Positions 54,441-64,000 of a stretch of DNA of 64,000 nt are shown here, one piece after another. Origin of the DNA: Thermobifida alba (lineage in GTDB: Bacteria > Actinomycetota > Actinomycetes > Streptosporangiales > Streptosporangiaceae). Below the pieces are notes generated by a model that was not told the origin of the DNA, ran no database searches, and saw only the letters and a list, made by a program, of their open reading frames with translations. Position 1 is the stretch's first letter, and every line of letters starts with the position of its first letter. The stretch lies in contig NZ_CP051627.1 in the NCBI RefSeq assembly GCF_023208015.1, forward strand, positions 2,737,501 to 2,801,500, in the 5' to 3' direction. The position numbers and the translations under genes are program-made.

Positions 54441-56381
54441 CTAGTCGTTCGATCCGACCGTGGTCTTCTGGACCTGCAGCAGGAACTCCGCGTTGCTCTT
54501 GGTCTTCTTCAGCTGCTCCAGGACCAGCTCCAGCGCCTGCTGGGTGTCCAGGGCGTGCAGCACCCGGCGAAGCTTCCAGATGATGTTGAGCTCCTCGGCG
54601 GAGAGCAGGATCTCCTCCTTGCGGGTGCTGGACGCCTCGACGTCCACCGCGGGGAAGATCCGCTTGTCGGCCAGGCTCCGGTTGAGCTTGAGCTCCATGT
54701 TTCCGGTGCCCTTGAACTCCTCGAAGATGACCTCGTCCATCCGGGAGCCGGTCTCGACCAGCGCGGTGGCCAGGATCGTCAGGGAGCCGCCGTTCTCGAT
54801 GTTGCGGGCCGCGCCGAAGAACCGCTTCGGCGGGTACAGCGCGGTGGAGTCGACACCACCGGACAGGATGCGCCCGCTCGCCGGTGCGGAGAGGTTGTAG
54901 GCGCGTCCCAGGCGGGTGATGGAGTCGAGCAGCACCACGACGTCCAGGCCCATCTCGACCAGCCGCTTGGCCCGCTCGATGGCGAGTTCGGCGACGGTCG
55001 TGTGGTCCTCGGCGGGACGGTCGAAGGTGGAGTGGATGACCTCTCCCTTGACCGTGCGCTGCATGTCGGTGACCTCTTCGGGCCGCTCGTCGACGAGGAC
55101 GACCATGAGGTGGCACTCGGGGTTGTTCTGGGTGATCGCGTTGGCGATCGCCTGCAGCACCATCGTCTTGCCGGCCTTGGGCGGGGAGACGATGAGGCCG
55201 CGCTGCCCCTTGCCGATGGGCGAGACGAGGTCGATGATGCGCGTGGTCAGGATGTTCGGCTCGGTCTCCAGGCGCAGCCGCTCCTGCGGGTACAGGGGCA
55301 CCAGCTTGGCGAACTCGGGCCGGTTGCGCGCCCGCTCGGGCGGCATCCCGTTGACGCTGTCCAGGCGGACCAGCGCGTTGAACTTCTCCCGGCGCTCGCC
55401 CTCGCGCGGCTGGCGCACGGCGCCGGTGATGGCGTCCCCCTTGCGCAGGCCGTACTTGCGGACCTGGGCCAGCGAGACGTACACGTCGTTGGAGCCCGGC
55501 AGGTAGCCGGTGGTCCGCACGAACGCGTAGTTGTCGAGGATGTCCAGGATGCCCGCGACCGGCAGCAGGACGTCGTCCTCGCTGATCACCGGCTCCTGGT
55601 CCACGCGCTCGCGGTTGCGGCGGTCGCGGCGGTCGCGACGGCGTCCCCGGCGGCGTCCGCTGCCGCCGTTGTAGTCGTCGTCGTCACCGTCGCCCCGGTG
55701 GCCGTTCTGCTGCTGGGACGACTGCTGCTGCTCGCCGCCGCCGTCACGGTTGCGGTTGCGGCTGCGGCGGCGCTCCCGGCCCCCGTTCTGGCCGTTGCCG
55801 TTCTGGGTGCCGGCGCCCTGATCGGACTCGGTGGGGGCCGATGCCGCGGCGCTGTCCTCGGCGGTGTCGGTGCCCTCCGTCGTCTGCGACTCCGCGGTCT
55901 CCTCGCCGCCGCGCCTGCGGGAGCGGGTCCTGCGGGTGCGTTCGGGGCGTTCGGCCTGCTCCGTCTTGTCCTTGTCCGCTGCGGGCTCGGCCGCCGCGGA
56001 CTCGGCCGCTGCGGGCTCGGCCGCCGGAGCCTCGGCCGAGGCGGATTCCTTCTCCTTCGTGGCCGCGCTGCTCGCGGCCTCGGCGGTTTTCGCCGTGGTG
56101 GTCTTGGGGGCGCTGACCGGCCCTCCCTGCTTGGCTTCGATCGCTGCGATGATCTCACTCTTGCGCATCCGGCCGGTGCCCGTGATTCCGAGGTCGGACG
56201 CCAGACGCTGCAGCTCCGTGAGCCTCAGCGCGGCCAGCCCGGTACCTCCGGAGCGGCTACGGGACCGCGTTGACGCGCTCTTGCCAGCGGGGGGCGCGGC
56301 GTCGCCGACGTCCACTTTGGACGAGGTCGTGTCCTGCGTACCGACCGCCGCGTCCTGGTGGAGTTCGGTGGTGTCGCTCAC
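54441..56381 (-). CDS. rho: Transcription termination factor Rho with long N-terminal insert
   Basis: Hexameric RNA helicase that ends transcription. The 646-residue protein compares with about 420 in E. coli. Residues 40-85 form the Rho N-domain ([27 protein letters not shown]). Residues 90-250 are an Ala/Glu-rich then Arg/Asn/Gly-rich disordered insert. The primary RNA-binding and ATPase domains follow (Walker [27 protein letters not shown]). Such inserts are known in actinobacterial Rho and increase RNA binding. Confidence 0.97.
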   Translation of the reverse strand: MSDTTELHQDAAVGTQDTTSSKVDVGDAAPPAGKSASTRSRSRSGGTGLAALRLTELQRLASDLGITGTGRMRKSEIIAAIEAKQGGPVSAPKTTTAKTAEAASSAATKEKESASAEAPAAEPAAAESAAAEPAADKDKTEQAERPERTRRTRSRRRGGEETAESQTTEGTDTAEDSAAASAPTESDQGAGTQNGNGQNGGRERRRSRNRNRDGGGEQQQSSQQQNGHRGDGDDDDYNGGSGRRRGRRRDRRDRRNRERVDQEPVISEDDVLLPVAGILDILDNYAFVRTTGYLPGSNDVYVSLAQVRKYGLRKGDAITGAVRQPREGERREKFNALVRLDSVNGMPPERARNRPEFAKLVPLYPQERLRLETEPNILTTRIIDLVSPIGKGQRGLIVSPPKAGKTMVLQAIANAITQNNPECHLMVVLVDERPEEVTDMQRTVKGEVIHSTFDRPAEDHTTVAELAIERAKRLVEMGLDVVVLLDSITRLGRAYNLSAPASGRILSGGVDSTALYPPKRFFGAARNIENGGSLTILATALVETGSRMDEVIFEEFKGTGNMELKLNRSLADKRIFPAVDVEASSTRKEEILLSAEELNIIWKLRRVLHALDTQQALELVLEQLKKTKSNAEFLLQVQKTTVGSND

Positions 56382-56818
56382 TAAGGGTCCTTCCCAAGGA
56401 GCGGGCTGGTGCCGTCATGGTGAACTGATCGGCCAGCCCGGTGGTGCGAACCGGCTGGGGCCGGGTCAGGCGTGCCCAGTGTGGATGCCGGAACCGCTGC
56501 TGGACAACGAGTTCTACCCGATCGCGGCAGGCTCTGGACACAGCCAGACACTGGGACGATGGGCTGGATGAGGCTGCCCTAGGGCCATCCTTTTGTTCCT
56601 GTGCCAGGAAACCGGGACTTCAGTGGATTGGGCAGAGCCACGGACACGCCGCGGATTCGACACAGTGGCTACCGTGCGGAGCGCTTGCGGGGCAGAGACC
56701 GCTCGCGCGGCTGACGCGGAAAACACTGCGGCGGGTGAGCACAGGCCCCGTGGTGGGGCATCTGGTGCTTCACCTAGCCTAACATCACCGGAGCCCACAG
56801 CTATTCCTCGACACAAGT
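56382..56818 (-). other. 437-bp gap: long rho leader region
   Basis: No ORF is convincing on either strand. On the minus strand a TAGGCT element (near 56780) could be a -10 for rho, which would give a leader of nearly 400 nt rich in C and poor in stable hairpins. A long leader would suit autogenous control by Rho, as in E. coli rhoL. Confidence 0.45.
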
Positions 56819-57772
56819 CTATGAACGGGGAGAAGTGACACGTACCCCTACCAGATCGATTGCTAAGGGGCGTATGTGCCATTCAGTACCCGCTCGGCGC
56901 CGGATTGAATCAACCACGGCGCTGTTGTTTTGCAGAGATTCGCCGCGGGGGTCGCCCGCGGCGTCGTGGTACAGCACCAGGACGGTCGGTCCGGCTCCGG
57001 AGACCACCGCGGCCAGGCCGTCGCCGCGCAGGGACTCCACCAGCGCCGCGCTGCCGGGCATGGCCTCGGCCCGATACGACTGGTGCAGCCGGTCCTCGGT
57101 CGCCTCGAACAGCAGCTCGGGACACTCGCGGACGGCTGCGACCAGCAGTGCGGCGCGCCCCGCGGAGAAGGCGGCGTCGGCGTGCGGCACGGCCTCGGGA
57201 AGCAGTCCCCGCGCCCGCTCGGTGGACAGGCTCTGGCGGGGCACGCACACGATCGGCAGCACACCGGGGGCGGGGTGCGCCGCCCAGGCGCGCCAGGTCT
57301 TGGCGCCGCGCCAGGCGACGGTGAACCCTCCGTAGACGCACGGGGCCACGTTGTCGGGGTGCCCCTCGATGTCGGCCGCGGTCTGGAAGACCCAGTCCCG
57401 GTCGAGGCGGTCGCCGCCGTCGGCCAGGGCCGCCGCGGCGGCCACGCCCGCGACGATCGCCGACGCCGAGGAGCCCAGCCCGCGACCGTGCGGGATGGCG
57501 TTGCGGCAGCGCAGGTCGACGCCGGGCATGGTCTGGCCGACGGCGTCGAACGCGGCGCGCATGGCGCGGACCACGAGATGCGAGTCGTCGAGGGGCACGG
57601 CGTCGGCGCCCTCCCCCTCGACAGCCACCGTGACGCCGCGGTCGTCGCGGAGCCGGACCTCGATCTCGTCGGACAGGTCCAGGGCGATGCCCAGGGAGTC
57701 GAACCCTGGTCCGAGGTTCGCACTGGTGGCTGGGGTGCGCACGGTGACCGTGGTGCGCTGCGGCTGAGGCAT
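56819..57772 (-). CDS. thrB: Homoserine kinase
   Basis: GHMP kinase, 317 residues. Motif 1 is ATSANLGPGFDSLGIAL, the ATP loop IPHGRGLGSSASAIVAG and motif 3 VVSGAGPTVLVL. Located 29 bp after thrC; together they convert homoserine to threonine. Confidence 0.97.
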   Translation of the reverse strand: MPQPQRTTVTVRTPATSANLGPGFDSLGIALDLSDEIEVRLRDDRGVTVAVEGEGADAVPLDDSHLVVRAMRAAFDAVGQTMPGVDLRCRNAIPHGRGLGSSASAIVAGVAAAAALADGGDRLDRDWVFQTAADIEGHPDNVAPCVYGGFTVAWRGAKTWRAWAAHPAPGVLPIVCVPRQSLSTERARGLLPEAVPHADAAFSAGRAALLVAAVRECPELLFEATEDRLHQSYRAEAMPGSAALVESLRGDGLAAVVSGAGPTVLVLYHDAAGDPRGESLQNNSAVVDSIRRRAGTEWHIRPLAIDLVGVRVTSPRS

Positions 57773-57801
57773 TCGGTGGCTCCGGGTGGGGAAGGGCGGG
57801 G

Positions 57802-58866
57802 CTAGGCCAGGCCGAGCGCGGCCGCGGCGGCCTGGGCGTCGACGGGGATCGTGATGGCCGAGGAGGCTCCGGCCAGGGCCCAGTCGGGGTCCTTGAGCCC
57901 GTTGCCGGTGACCGTGCAGACGACGCGGCTGCCCCGCTCGATCCGACCGGCCTCGACCGCCTGGAGCAGGCCCGCCACGCTGGCCGCGGAGGCCAGCTCC
58001 ACGAAGACCCCCTCCTGGCCCGCGAGCAGCCGGTAGGCGGCGAGGATCTGCCGGTCGGTGACGGAGTCGATGCTGCCCCCGGACTCGTCGCGGGCCTTCT
58101 CCGCCAGCTGCCAGGAGGCCGGGTTGCCGATCCGGATGGCGGTGGCGATGGTGCGCGGCTGGGTGACCGGGGCGCCGTTGACGATCGGCGCCGCGCCGCT
58201 GGCCTGGAAGCCGAACATGCGCGGCAGCCGGGTGGCGCGGCCGTCGGAGTGGTACTCCTGGTAGCCCATCCAGTAGGCGGTGATGTTGCCCGCGTTGCCC
58301 ACCGGCAGGCAGTGCACGTCGGGAGCGTCGCCCAGCGCGTCCACGATCTCGAACGACGCGGTCTTCTGTCCCTGGAGACGGAACGGGTTGACCGAGTTGA
58401 CCAGCGCCACCGGGTAGTCGATGGAGAGTTTGCGGGCCAGTTCCAGGCAGTCGTCGAAGTTGCCGTCGACCTGGAGGAGGCGGGCGCCGTGGACGAGCGC
58501 CTGGGCCAGTTTGCCCATGGCGATCTTGCCCTGGGGCACCAGGACCGCGCAGGTCATGCCGGCGCGCACCGCGTAGGCGGCGGCGCTGGCGCTGGTGTTG
58601 CCGGTCGAGGCGCAGATGACCGCCTTGGCCCCGTCCTCGGCCGCCTTGGAGATGGCCATGGTCATCCCGCGGTCCTTGAAGGAGCCCGTGGGGTTGAGGC
58701 CCTCGACCTTGAGGTAGACCTCGCATCCGGTCAGCTCCGAGACCCGCGTGGCGGGAACCAGCGGCGTGCCTCCCTCAAGCAGGGTGACGACCGGGGTGTT
58801 CGCCGTGACGGGAAGGCGATCGCGATATTCCTCGACGATTCCTCGCCACGCCCGTGCCATGCTCAT
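57802..58866 (-). CDS. thrC: Threonine synthase
   Basis: PLP enzyme of 354 residues. The PLP lysine is in [16 protein letters not shown], the phosphate loop in [17 protein letters not shown]. Two adjacent ATGs (58866, 58860); the first has AAAGGG at suitable spacing. Confidence 0.97.
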   Translation of the reverse strand: MSMARAWRGIVEEYRDRLPVTANTPVVTLLEGGTPLVPATRVSELTGCEVYLKVEGLNPTGSFKDRGMTMAISKAAEDGAKAVICASTGNTSASAAAYAVRAGMTCAVLVPQGKIAMGKLAQALVHGARLLQVDGNFDDCLELARKLSIDYPVALVNSVNPFRLQGQKTASFEIVDALGDAPDVHCLPVGNAGNITAYWMGYQEYHSDGRATRLPRMFGFQASGAAPIVNGAPVTQPRTIATAIRIGNPASWQLAEKARDESGGSIDSVTDRQILAAYRLLAGQEGVFVELASAASVAGLLQAVEAGRIERGSRVVCTVTGNGLKDPDWALAGASSAITIPVDAQAAAAALGLA

Positions 58867-59077
58867 GACAGGGCCCTTTCGAGTGGTGTGACTGGGTGGA
58901 CGACCGGACGCCGCCGATGCGTCCGGATGGGGTGGGTGCCCGTGGCGCGACCGCGTGTGATCTCGCGGCCCGCCCCCGATTTTAGGGCCCCTCGGCCCGC
59001 GGCGCGCGTCGGGAGCCGCCCGTCCCGCCTGGTCGCGCCGGTGGCCTCCGCCGGCCGGGGGCGCCGCTGTCCGCCGC

Positions 59078-60373
59078 TCATCGCTCGTCGCTGAAGGTCT
59101 CGACCCGCATGACGCTGGCGACCGCGCGGACCTCGTCGTGGCCGCGCAGCTGCGCCACCGTCCGGGCCAGCGCGGCGTCGGGCGCGGCGTGGCTGACCAA
59201 GACGAGCTGGGCGTCGTCGCCGTGGCCCTCCTGGCGGACGTGGCGGATGGACACCCCGTTGGCGGCGAACACCTCGGCGACCTTGGCCAGCACTCCGGGC
59301 CGGTCGGCGACGTCCAACGAGACGTGGTAGCTGGTGACGGTCTCGCCCATGGGGTGGACGGGCAGTCCGGAGTCGGCCTGGCCGTCGGCCACGAAGGTGC
59401 GCGCCAGCCGGTTGCGGGCCACCGCGACCAGGTCGCCCAGGACCGCGCTGGCGGTGGGCACGCCTCCGGCGCCCGCCCCGTAGAACATCAGCCGCCCGGC
59501 GGACTCGGCCTCCACGAACACCGCGTTGTAGGCGCCCTTGACGCTGGCCAGCGGGTGCTCGCGGGGCAGCATCACCGGGTGCACCCGCACGCCGATGCCG
59601 GACCCGTCGGCGGAGCGCTGGCAGATGGCCAGGAGTTTGACCACGCAGCCCATCGCCCGGGCGCTGGCGATGTCGGCGGCGGAGACCTCGGTGATGCCCT
59701 CGCGGTGCACGTCGGCGGCGGTCACCGGGGTGTGGAAGGCGAGGCGGGCCAGGATCGCGGCCTTGGCTGCGGCGTCGAAGCCCTCCACGTCGGCGGTCGG
59801 GTCGGCCTCGGCGTATCCCAGTGCCTGGGCCTCCTCCAGCGACTCGGTGAAACCGGCGTCCAGGGTGTCCATCCGGTCCAGGATGTAGTTGGTGGTGCCG
59901 TTGACGATGCCCAGCACCCGGTTGACGCGGTCCCCGGCCAGCGAGTCGCGCAGCGGCCGCAGCAGGGGGATCGCCCCGGCCACGCTGGCCTCGTAGTAGA
60001 CGTCGACCCCGGCCTCGCGCGCGGCGGCGTGGACGGTCGCGCCGTCCTCGGCGAGCAGCGCCTTGTTGGCGGTCACCACGGACTTGCCCGCCTTGATCGC
60101 GGCGAGGATGAGCGACCGGGCGGGTTCGATCCCGCCGATGACCTCCACCACGAGATCGATGTCGTCCCTGGTCACCAGGCTCATGGCGTCGGTGGTGAAC
60201 AGCTCGGGGGCCACGCCCGTACCGCGCGCGCGGTCCAGGCGGCGCACCGCGATGCCTCCGATCTCCAGAGGCGTCCCGATGCGGTCCGCGAGTTCGCGCG
60301 ACCGCTCGTTGAGCAGTCGGACCACCTGAGAACCCACAACGCCGCAACCCAGCAGCGCCACCTTCAGTGCCAT
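59078..60373 (-). CDS. hom: Homoserine dehydrogenase
   Basis: Reduces aspartate semialdehyde to homoserine. The 431-residue protein has the NAD(P) loop [12 protein letters not shown], catalytic-domain segments [11 protein letters not shown] and [24 protein letters not shown], and a C-terminal ACT domain ([25 protein letters not shown]) for threonine feedback. Confidence 0.97.
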   Translation of the reverse strand: MALKVALLGCGVVGSQVVRLLNERSRELADRIGTPLEIGGIAVRRLDRARGTGVAPELFTTDAMSLVTRDDIDLVVEVIGGIEPARSLILAAIKAGKSVVTANKALLAEDGATVHAAAREAGVDVYYEASVAGAIPLLRPLRDSLAGDRVNRVLGIVNGTTNYILDRMDTLDAGFTESLEEAQALGYAEADPTADVEGFDAAAKAAILARLAFHTPVTAADVHREGITEVSAADIASARAMGCVVKLLAICQRSADGSGIGVRVHPVMLPREHPLASVKGAYNAVFVEAESAGRLMFYGAGAGGVPTASAVLGDLVAVARNRLARTFVADGQADSGLPVHPMGETVTSYHVSLDVADRPGVLAKVAEVFAANGVSIRHVRQEGHGDDAQLVLVSHAAPDAALARTVAQLRGHDEVRAVASVMRVETFSDER

Positions 60374-60453
60374 GAGGGGGTGACTCCCGTTTCGTCGTTC
60401 GTTGTCCGTGTCCGGAACCTCGTCGTGGTGACCGGAGAGTTGTCGGCCAGTGC

Positions 60454-61839
60454 TCAGCCTACGTCCAGCCGCAGCAGGTCTTCCTCGGTTTCCCGACGCA
60501 CCAGCGTGCGCGCCCTCCCCTCGTGGACCGCGACCACGGCGGGCCGGGGCAGGTGGTTGTAGTTGCTGGCCATGGAGTGGCAGTAGGCACCGGTCGCGGC
60601 GACCGCCACCAGGTCGCCGGGTCGCACGTCGGCGGGCAGGTAGAGGTCGCGCACCACGATGTCGCCGCTCTCGCAGTGCTTGCCGACCAGCCGGGACAGC
60701 ATGGGTTCGGCGTCGCTGTGCCGGGAGGCCAGCACGCAGGTGTACTCCGCACCGTACAGGGCGGTGCGGATGTTGTCGCTCATACCGCCGTCGACGCTGA
60801 CGTAGGTGCGGATGCCCTCCACGTTCTTGACGGTGCCGACCTCGTAGAGCGTGATGCCCGCCGGCCCGGCGACGGCGCGGCCGGGTTCCACCGCGATGCG
60901 CGGCACCGGCAGCTCCTGGGCGGCGCACTCGTGCGCGACGATCGACGTCAGCCTCTCGGCGATGGTCTTGGGATCCAGCGGGTCGTCGTCGGGCAGGTAG
61001 GCGATGCCCAGTCCGCCGCCGAGGTCCAGTTCGGGCAGGACGACGCCGTGCTCGGCGTGGATCCGGGTGAGGAAGGTGCTGAGGCGCCGCGCGGCGACCT
61101 CGAAGCCCGCGGTGTCGAAGATCTGCGACCCGATGTGGGAGTGCAGGCCGACCAGGCGGACGTGCTCGGAGGCGAGCAGGCGCCGCACCGCCTCGGCGGC
61201 GGCCCCGTTGCTCATGGACAGCCCGAACTTCTGGTCGTCGTGCGCGGTGGCGACGAACTCGTGGGTGTGCGCCTCCACCCCGGTGGTGACCCGAACCAGG
61301 ACCTCGGGGACGCGGCCCCGCTCGGCGGCCAGCCGCTCCAGGCGGTCGATCTCGTCGAAGGAGTCGACGATGATCCGCCCCACGCCCACGTCCAGGGCGC
61401 GGGCCAGCTCGGCCTCGGACTTGTTGTTGCCGTGCATGCCGATCCGCTCGGGCGGGAAGCCCGCGGCCAGGGCGACGGCGAGTTCGCCGCCGCTGCACAC
61501 GTCGAGCTTGAGCCCCTCCTCGGCCACCCAGCGGGCCACCGCCTTGGTGAGCAGGGCCTTGCCCGCGTAGTAGACGTCGGCGTCGTGGAAGGCCAGCCGG
61601 TAGTCGCGGGCGCGGGCGCGGAAGTCCGCCTCGTCGAGGACGTAGAGGGGGGTGCCGTACTCGCGGGCGAGTTCGGTGACGCCGACGCCGCCGACGGTGA
61701 TCTCGCCGTCGACCCGCACGGCGGTACTCGGCCACACACGGGGGTGGAGGTCGAGCAGGTCCGCCGGCGGGAGGGGCGGATGTTCCTCGGGCAGCACGTC
61801 CGCGTGGCGCGGTCCGGCGGGGTGGGCGTAGCGGCTCAT
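60454..61839 (-). CDS. lysA: Diaminopimelate decarboxylase
   Basis: Last step of lysine synthesis. The 461-residue fold-III PLP enzyme has the PLP lysine in [34 protein letters not shown], the phosphate loop and the catalytic Cys in VGKHCESGD. It heads the hom-thrC-thrB run, so aspartate-family genes are clustered. Confidence 0.97.
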   Translation of the reverse strand: MSRYAHPAGPRHADVLPEEHPPLPPADLLDLHPRVWPSTAVRVDGEITVGGVGVTELAREYGTPLYVLDEADFRARARDYRLAFHDADVYYAGKALLTKAVARWVAEEGLKLDVCSGGELAVALAAGFPPERIGMHGNNKSEAELARALDVGVGRIIVDSFDEIDRLERLAAERGRVPEVLVRVTTGVEAHTHEFVATAHDDQKFGLSMSNGAAAEAVRRLLASEHVRLVGLHSHIGSQIFDTAGFEVAARRLSTFLTRIHAEHGVVLPELDLGGGLGIAYLPDDDPLDPKTIAERLTSIVAHECAAQELPVPRIAVEPGRAVAGPAGITLYEVGTVKNVEGIRTYVSVDGGMSDNIRTALYGAEYTCVLASRHSDAEPMLSRLVGKHCESGDIVVRDLYLPADVRPGDLVAVAATGAYCHSMASNYNHLPRPAVVAVHEGRARTLVRRETEEDLLRLDVG

Positions 61840-61930
61840 GGGCGGGGCACTCTCGGAATGGAACGGGTGGTGACAGGGCGTGGTGCGGCACGCGTCGGCC
61901 GGGGGCCGGAACACGGCGCGGTCGAGGCGT

Positions 61931-63091
61931 CTACAGCCTTGTGGGCGCGGACACACCGATGAGGGAGAGTCCCGCGTGCAGCACACCGGCGACAGCGGCG
62001 CAGACGTCGAGTCTGGCCGCCACGGTCCCGGTGCGGTCGTCGGCCGCGTCGGCGCGTCCGGAGAGGACGTCGTGGGACTCCCACCAATCATGGTAGGCAG
62101 CGGCGAGACCCTCCAGGTAACGCACCAGGATATGGGGCTGGTGACGGCGGGCCGCGGCGCGCAGCGCGGCGGGCCCGTCGAACAGCGCCCCCAGCACCGC
62201 CTCGGCCGCGGGTTCGGTGAGGGCCGCCACCTCCGCGGCGGTGTGGGCGCGGCCCCCGCCCAGCCGCCGCAGGCCCAGGCCGGCCGCCCAGCGTTCGTGG
62301 GCGGTGCGGGCGTGGGCGTGGGCGTGGCGCAGGACGAAGGCGGGGTTGGCGAAGGTGGCGCGCGCCCACTCCCCCGGGTGGTCGGGGGTGGGGCGGGCGG
62401 GCAGCCGCGGTCCGGTGGTCTCGTGGGGCCGCGGCGTCTCCGTGGCGCCGCGGCAGGCGGCGACGCGGGCGGCGGCCTCCCCCGTCACGGCGAGCAGTCG
62501 GGCGGCCTCGTCCCCGCGTCCGTCCCCCGACGCGTCGCGCCAGTCGGCCGCGGGCTGGTCGGCGAGCAGGTCCGCGACGTCGGCGGCCGTGGCGGCGGCG
62601 ACGGCCGCCGCGATGCGGCGGCGCGCGTCGGCGCGGGCCAGGTCGCGGAGCCGGGTCGCGTCGCGGGCGCGGCCCAGGTCCGACAGCGTCCAGCCGGGCA
62701 GCGGCGCGGGCCGCCGGGCCGGCCGGGGCCGCGGGGGCAGGTCGAGCAGGTGGTGGGCGGGGGCGTCGGCGGCGACCTGGACGAGCGCGGTGCGCACCGC
62801 CGGGACGGGGGTGAAGGCGACGAACCCGGGGCCGTCGACGCGGGCGTCGGCGAGGTGCGGCCGGCGTCGCAGCACCGCGGCGACGTCGGCGGCGAGGCCG
62901 CGGGCGTCGCGCCCGGCCCGTCCGGCCAGTCGCGGCGGCAGGGCGGAGGTGTACTCCCCCGGTGCGGCGGCCGAGCGCCGGGTCGGGGTGTCGGGCATCT
63001 CGCCGGCGGGGATGCCGGTCGCCTCGGCGCAGGCGTGGCGGACCAGGGCGTCGAGCTGCCGGGGGGTGGCGGCGAAGGACGGCGCGGACAC
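61931..63091 (-). CDS. nrtL: NrtL-type ArgS-related anticodon-binding protein
   Basis: A 386-residue protein resembling an arginyl-tRNA synthetase without its catalytic core. The C-terminal DALR-type anticodon domain is visible ([77 protein letters not shown]). HIGH and KMSKS motifs are absent. The N-terminal part resembles the ArgRS Add1 domain. GTG start 2 bp after the response-regulator stop. Probably cannot charge tRNA; it may bind tRNA-Arg. A tRNA-Arg gene lies nearby at 63590. Confidence 0.82.
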   Translation of the reverse strand: MSAPSFAATPRQLDALVRHACAEATGIPAGEMPDTPTRRSAAAPGEYTSALPPRLAGRAGRDARGLAADVAAVLRRRPHLADARVDGPGFVAFTPVPAVRTALVQVAADAPAHHLLDLPPRPRPARRPAPLPGWTLSDLGRARDATRLRDLARADARRRIAAAVAAATAADVADLLADQPAADWRDASGDGRGDEAARLLAVTGEAAARVAACRGATETPRPHETTGPRLPARPTPDHPGEWARATFANPAFVLRHAHAHARTAHERWAAGLGLRRLGGGRAHTAAEVAALTEPAAEAVLGALFDGPAALRAAARRHQPHILVRYLEGLAAAYHDWWESHDVLSGRADAADDRTGTVAARLDVCAAVAGVLHAGLSLIGVSAPTRL

Positions 63092-63093
63092 GG

Positions 63094-63480
63094 TCAGCCG
63101 GAACCGGGGAAGGCCAGGGAGCGCACGACGTCGATGAGTTCCGCGGGGTCGAAGGGTTTGGTGACGAACGCGTCCACGCCGATGCCGCGGCCCCGCCGCC
63201 GGTCCTCCTCCTGGGCCCGCGCTGTGACGAGTACCACTTTCGTCCCCCGTGTAGCGGCGTCCTCCTTGAGCCGTTCGGCGGTGGCCCACCCGTCCAGCCG
63301 GGGCATCATGACGTCCAGGGTGACCACGTCCGGCGCCACCTGCCGCACGCGGTCCAGGCAGTCCTGCCCGTCGGTGGCGGTGTGCACCTCGAATCCCTCC
63401 AGTCTCAGGTTCAGAGCGATGAGCTCTCTGATCACCTCGTCGTCGTCGACCACCAGCACGCGTCCCGTCTCTTGTCTCAC
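63094..63480 (-). CDS. Receiver-only response regulator
   Basis: A 128-residue CheY-like domain with the acidic pocket VVDDDE, phosphoacceptor Asp in VVTLDVMMPRLDG, Thr/Ser in LVTARAQ and Lys in FVTKPFDP. There is no output domain. It is coupled to nrtL (2-bp gap). The partner kinase is not in the window. Confidence 0.92.
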   Translation of the reverse strand: MRQETGRVLVVDDDEVIRELIALNLRLEGFEVHTATDGQDCLDRVRQVAPDVVTLDVMMPRLDGWATAERLKEDAATRGTKVVLVTARAQEEDRRRGRGIGVDAFVTKPFDPAELIDVVRSLAFPGSG

Positions 63481-63589
63481 GGGCGCGACACTAGCGTCCC
63501 GGCCCGCCTCCCGCGGCGGGATCGGTGCGGCCGGCGGTCAAGACCGTGCAACCCACTCAGCGGCCCTGCTAGAGTTGAGACCGCAAAGC

Positions 63590-63661
63590 GCCCCCTTAGC
63601 TCAGGGGATAGAGCAACGGCCTCCGGAGCCGTGTGCGCAGGTTCGAATCCTGCAGGGGGCA
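63590..63661 (+). tRNA. tRNA-Arg (anticodon CCG)
   Basis: A 72-nt cloverleaf: acceptor GCCCCCT/AGGGGGC, D arm GCTC/GAGC, anticodon stem ACGGC/GCCGT with loop CTCCGGA (anticodon CCG at 63623-63625), T arm GCAGG-TTCGAAT-CCTGC and discriminator A. The CCA end is not encoded. It reads CGG codons. Confidence 0.97.
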
Positions 63662-63690
63662 CCTGGAACGCAGCGGACAACCCCGACTGA

Positions 63691-63712
63691 CCCCGTGTCA
63701 GCGGGGTTTTTT
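63691..63712 (+). terminator. Rho-independent terminator of tRNA-Arg
   Basis: CCCCG and CGGGG arms followed by six T, 30 bp after the tRNA on the same strand. Confidence 0.85.
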
Positions 63713-64000
63713 CGTGGGCGCCCACCCCGTCCGGCGTTTCCCGCGCGGGCGCCGCGGCCGGTTCCGGCCAGACCGGTGGCCGCCGCGGACGGGCGGCCCC
63801 GTGGAGGGGGTCTCCGGTGCGGTGGAGGGGCTGTGCACCGCCCGCCGCCGTCGGCCAGCCGCGTCGGAGGGCGCCGATGGGCCGGCGCCGTCCCCGGGGG
63901 GATGCCCCCGTGCCTCGCAGTCCTTCCCACGGTCGGCCTCCTGAAGCTCGCCGGCCCCTCGGCCCCGGGGGCCTTCGGCCCCGACCACCTGTTCCGCTCC
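63713..64000. other. Right-edge stretch without a supported gene
   Basis: Very GC-rich and low in complexity. Frames on both strands are open but give Pro/Arg/Gly-rich translations with no family signature. A short hairpin (ggggccttcggcccc) lies near 63970. May be intergenic, or the end of a gene beginning outside the window. Confidence 0.4.

Noticed and set aside
55600-55960. Repetitive CGG/CGC-rich stretch in rho resembling a simple-sequence repeat
   Set aside because: It encodes the Arg/Asn/Gly-rich insert of Rho in frame and is not a separate repeat or CRISPR array.
63698-63988. Open minus-strand frame of 96 codons at the right edge
   Set aside because: Arg/Pro/Gly-rich, runs over the tRNA terminator, no family signature and no ribosome binding site.

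Overview
The window is very GC-rich, uses GTG and TTG starts freely, and carries actinobacterial markers: a NucS mismatch endonuclease, a FilP-like coiled-coil protein, a DivIVA-type polarity motif context, a class E sortase, the Mec/CysO/CysM cysteine pathway, DUF2017-ClpS, DUF3039, NrtL and a Rho with a long basic insertion. The gene order from the response regulator back through lysA-hom-thrC-thrB-rho-rpmE-prfA-prmC-sua5-wecA-atp is the order I know from Streptomyces. I judge the source to be a member of the Streptosporangiales/Nocardiopsaceae, possibly Thermobifida-like. The genus is inference, not proven.

Layout. 1-5.3 kb (minus): RNase PH (cut by the left edge), a metallo-beta-lactamase hydrolase, a thioesterase, cysM-cysO-mec, a DUF2017 gene and clpS. 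5.5-7.4 kb (plus): pncB-pncA for nicotinate/nicotinamide salvage. 7.4-11.3 kb: trpS lies between two broken copies of the extracellular tail of the adjacent Ser/Thr kinase. 11.4-23.5 kb is the accessory core. It holds an operon of four surface proteins (HtaA-WxL, a second WxL protein, a DUF916-like WxL-partner protein and a small membrane-anchored protein), then a helicase, then hmuTUV-srtE-small membrane protein, then a divergent LPTTG-anchored protein, with DtxR/IdeR-type iron boxes at both operon heads. 23.6-28.6 kb (minus): DUF3039, YqgE, malic enzyme, cytidylate-kinase-like, CnoX-like and MarR genes. 28.6-36.8 kb: thiolase, methylmalonyl-CoA epimerase, filP, an alpha/beta hydrolase, 3-hydroxyacyl-CoA dehydrogenase, nucS and a DUF1707 protein. 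36.9-41 kb (plus): secreted M28 aminopeptidase, fused acetyl-CoA carboxyltransferase, cobalamin adenosyltransferase. 41-51 kb (minus): DUF2550, the full ATP synthase operon with atpZ/atpI, and wecA. 51-63.5 kb (minus): sua5, prmC, prfA, rpmE, rho, thrB, thrC, hom, lysA, nrtL and a receiver-only response regulator. A tRNA-Arg(CCG) lies at 63.6 kb.

Most of the window is conserved chromosome core. The most unusual part is 11.4-23.5 kb. There the WxL/WxL-partner cell-surface scheme, familiar from Firmicutes, is joined to HtaA-type heme binding, a heme ABC importer and a sortase, apparently under iron control. I propose this as a surface heme-capture complex. Other points of interest are a CysO carrier that ends in Gly-Gly-Ala-Arg rather than Gly-Gly, a Zur/Fur-type palindrome upstream of nucS, and a stretched-spacer promoter with a dyad upstream of hmuT.
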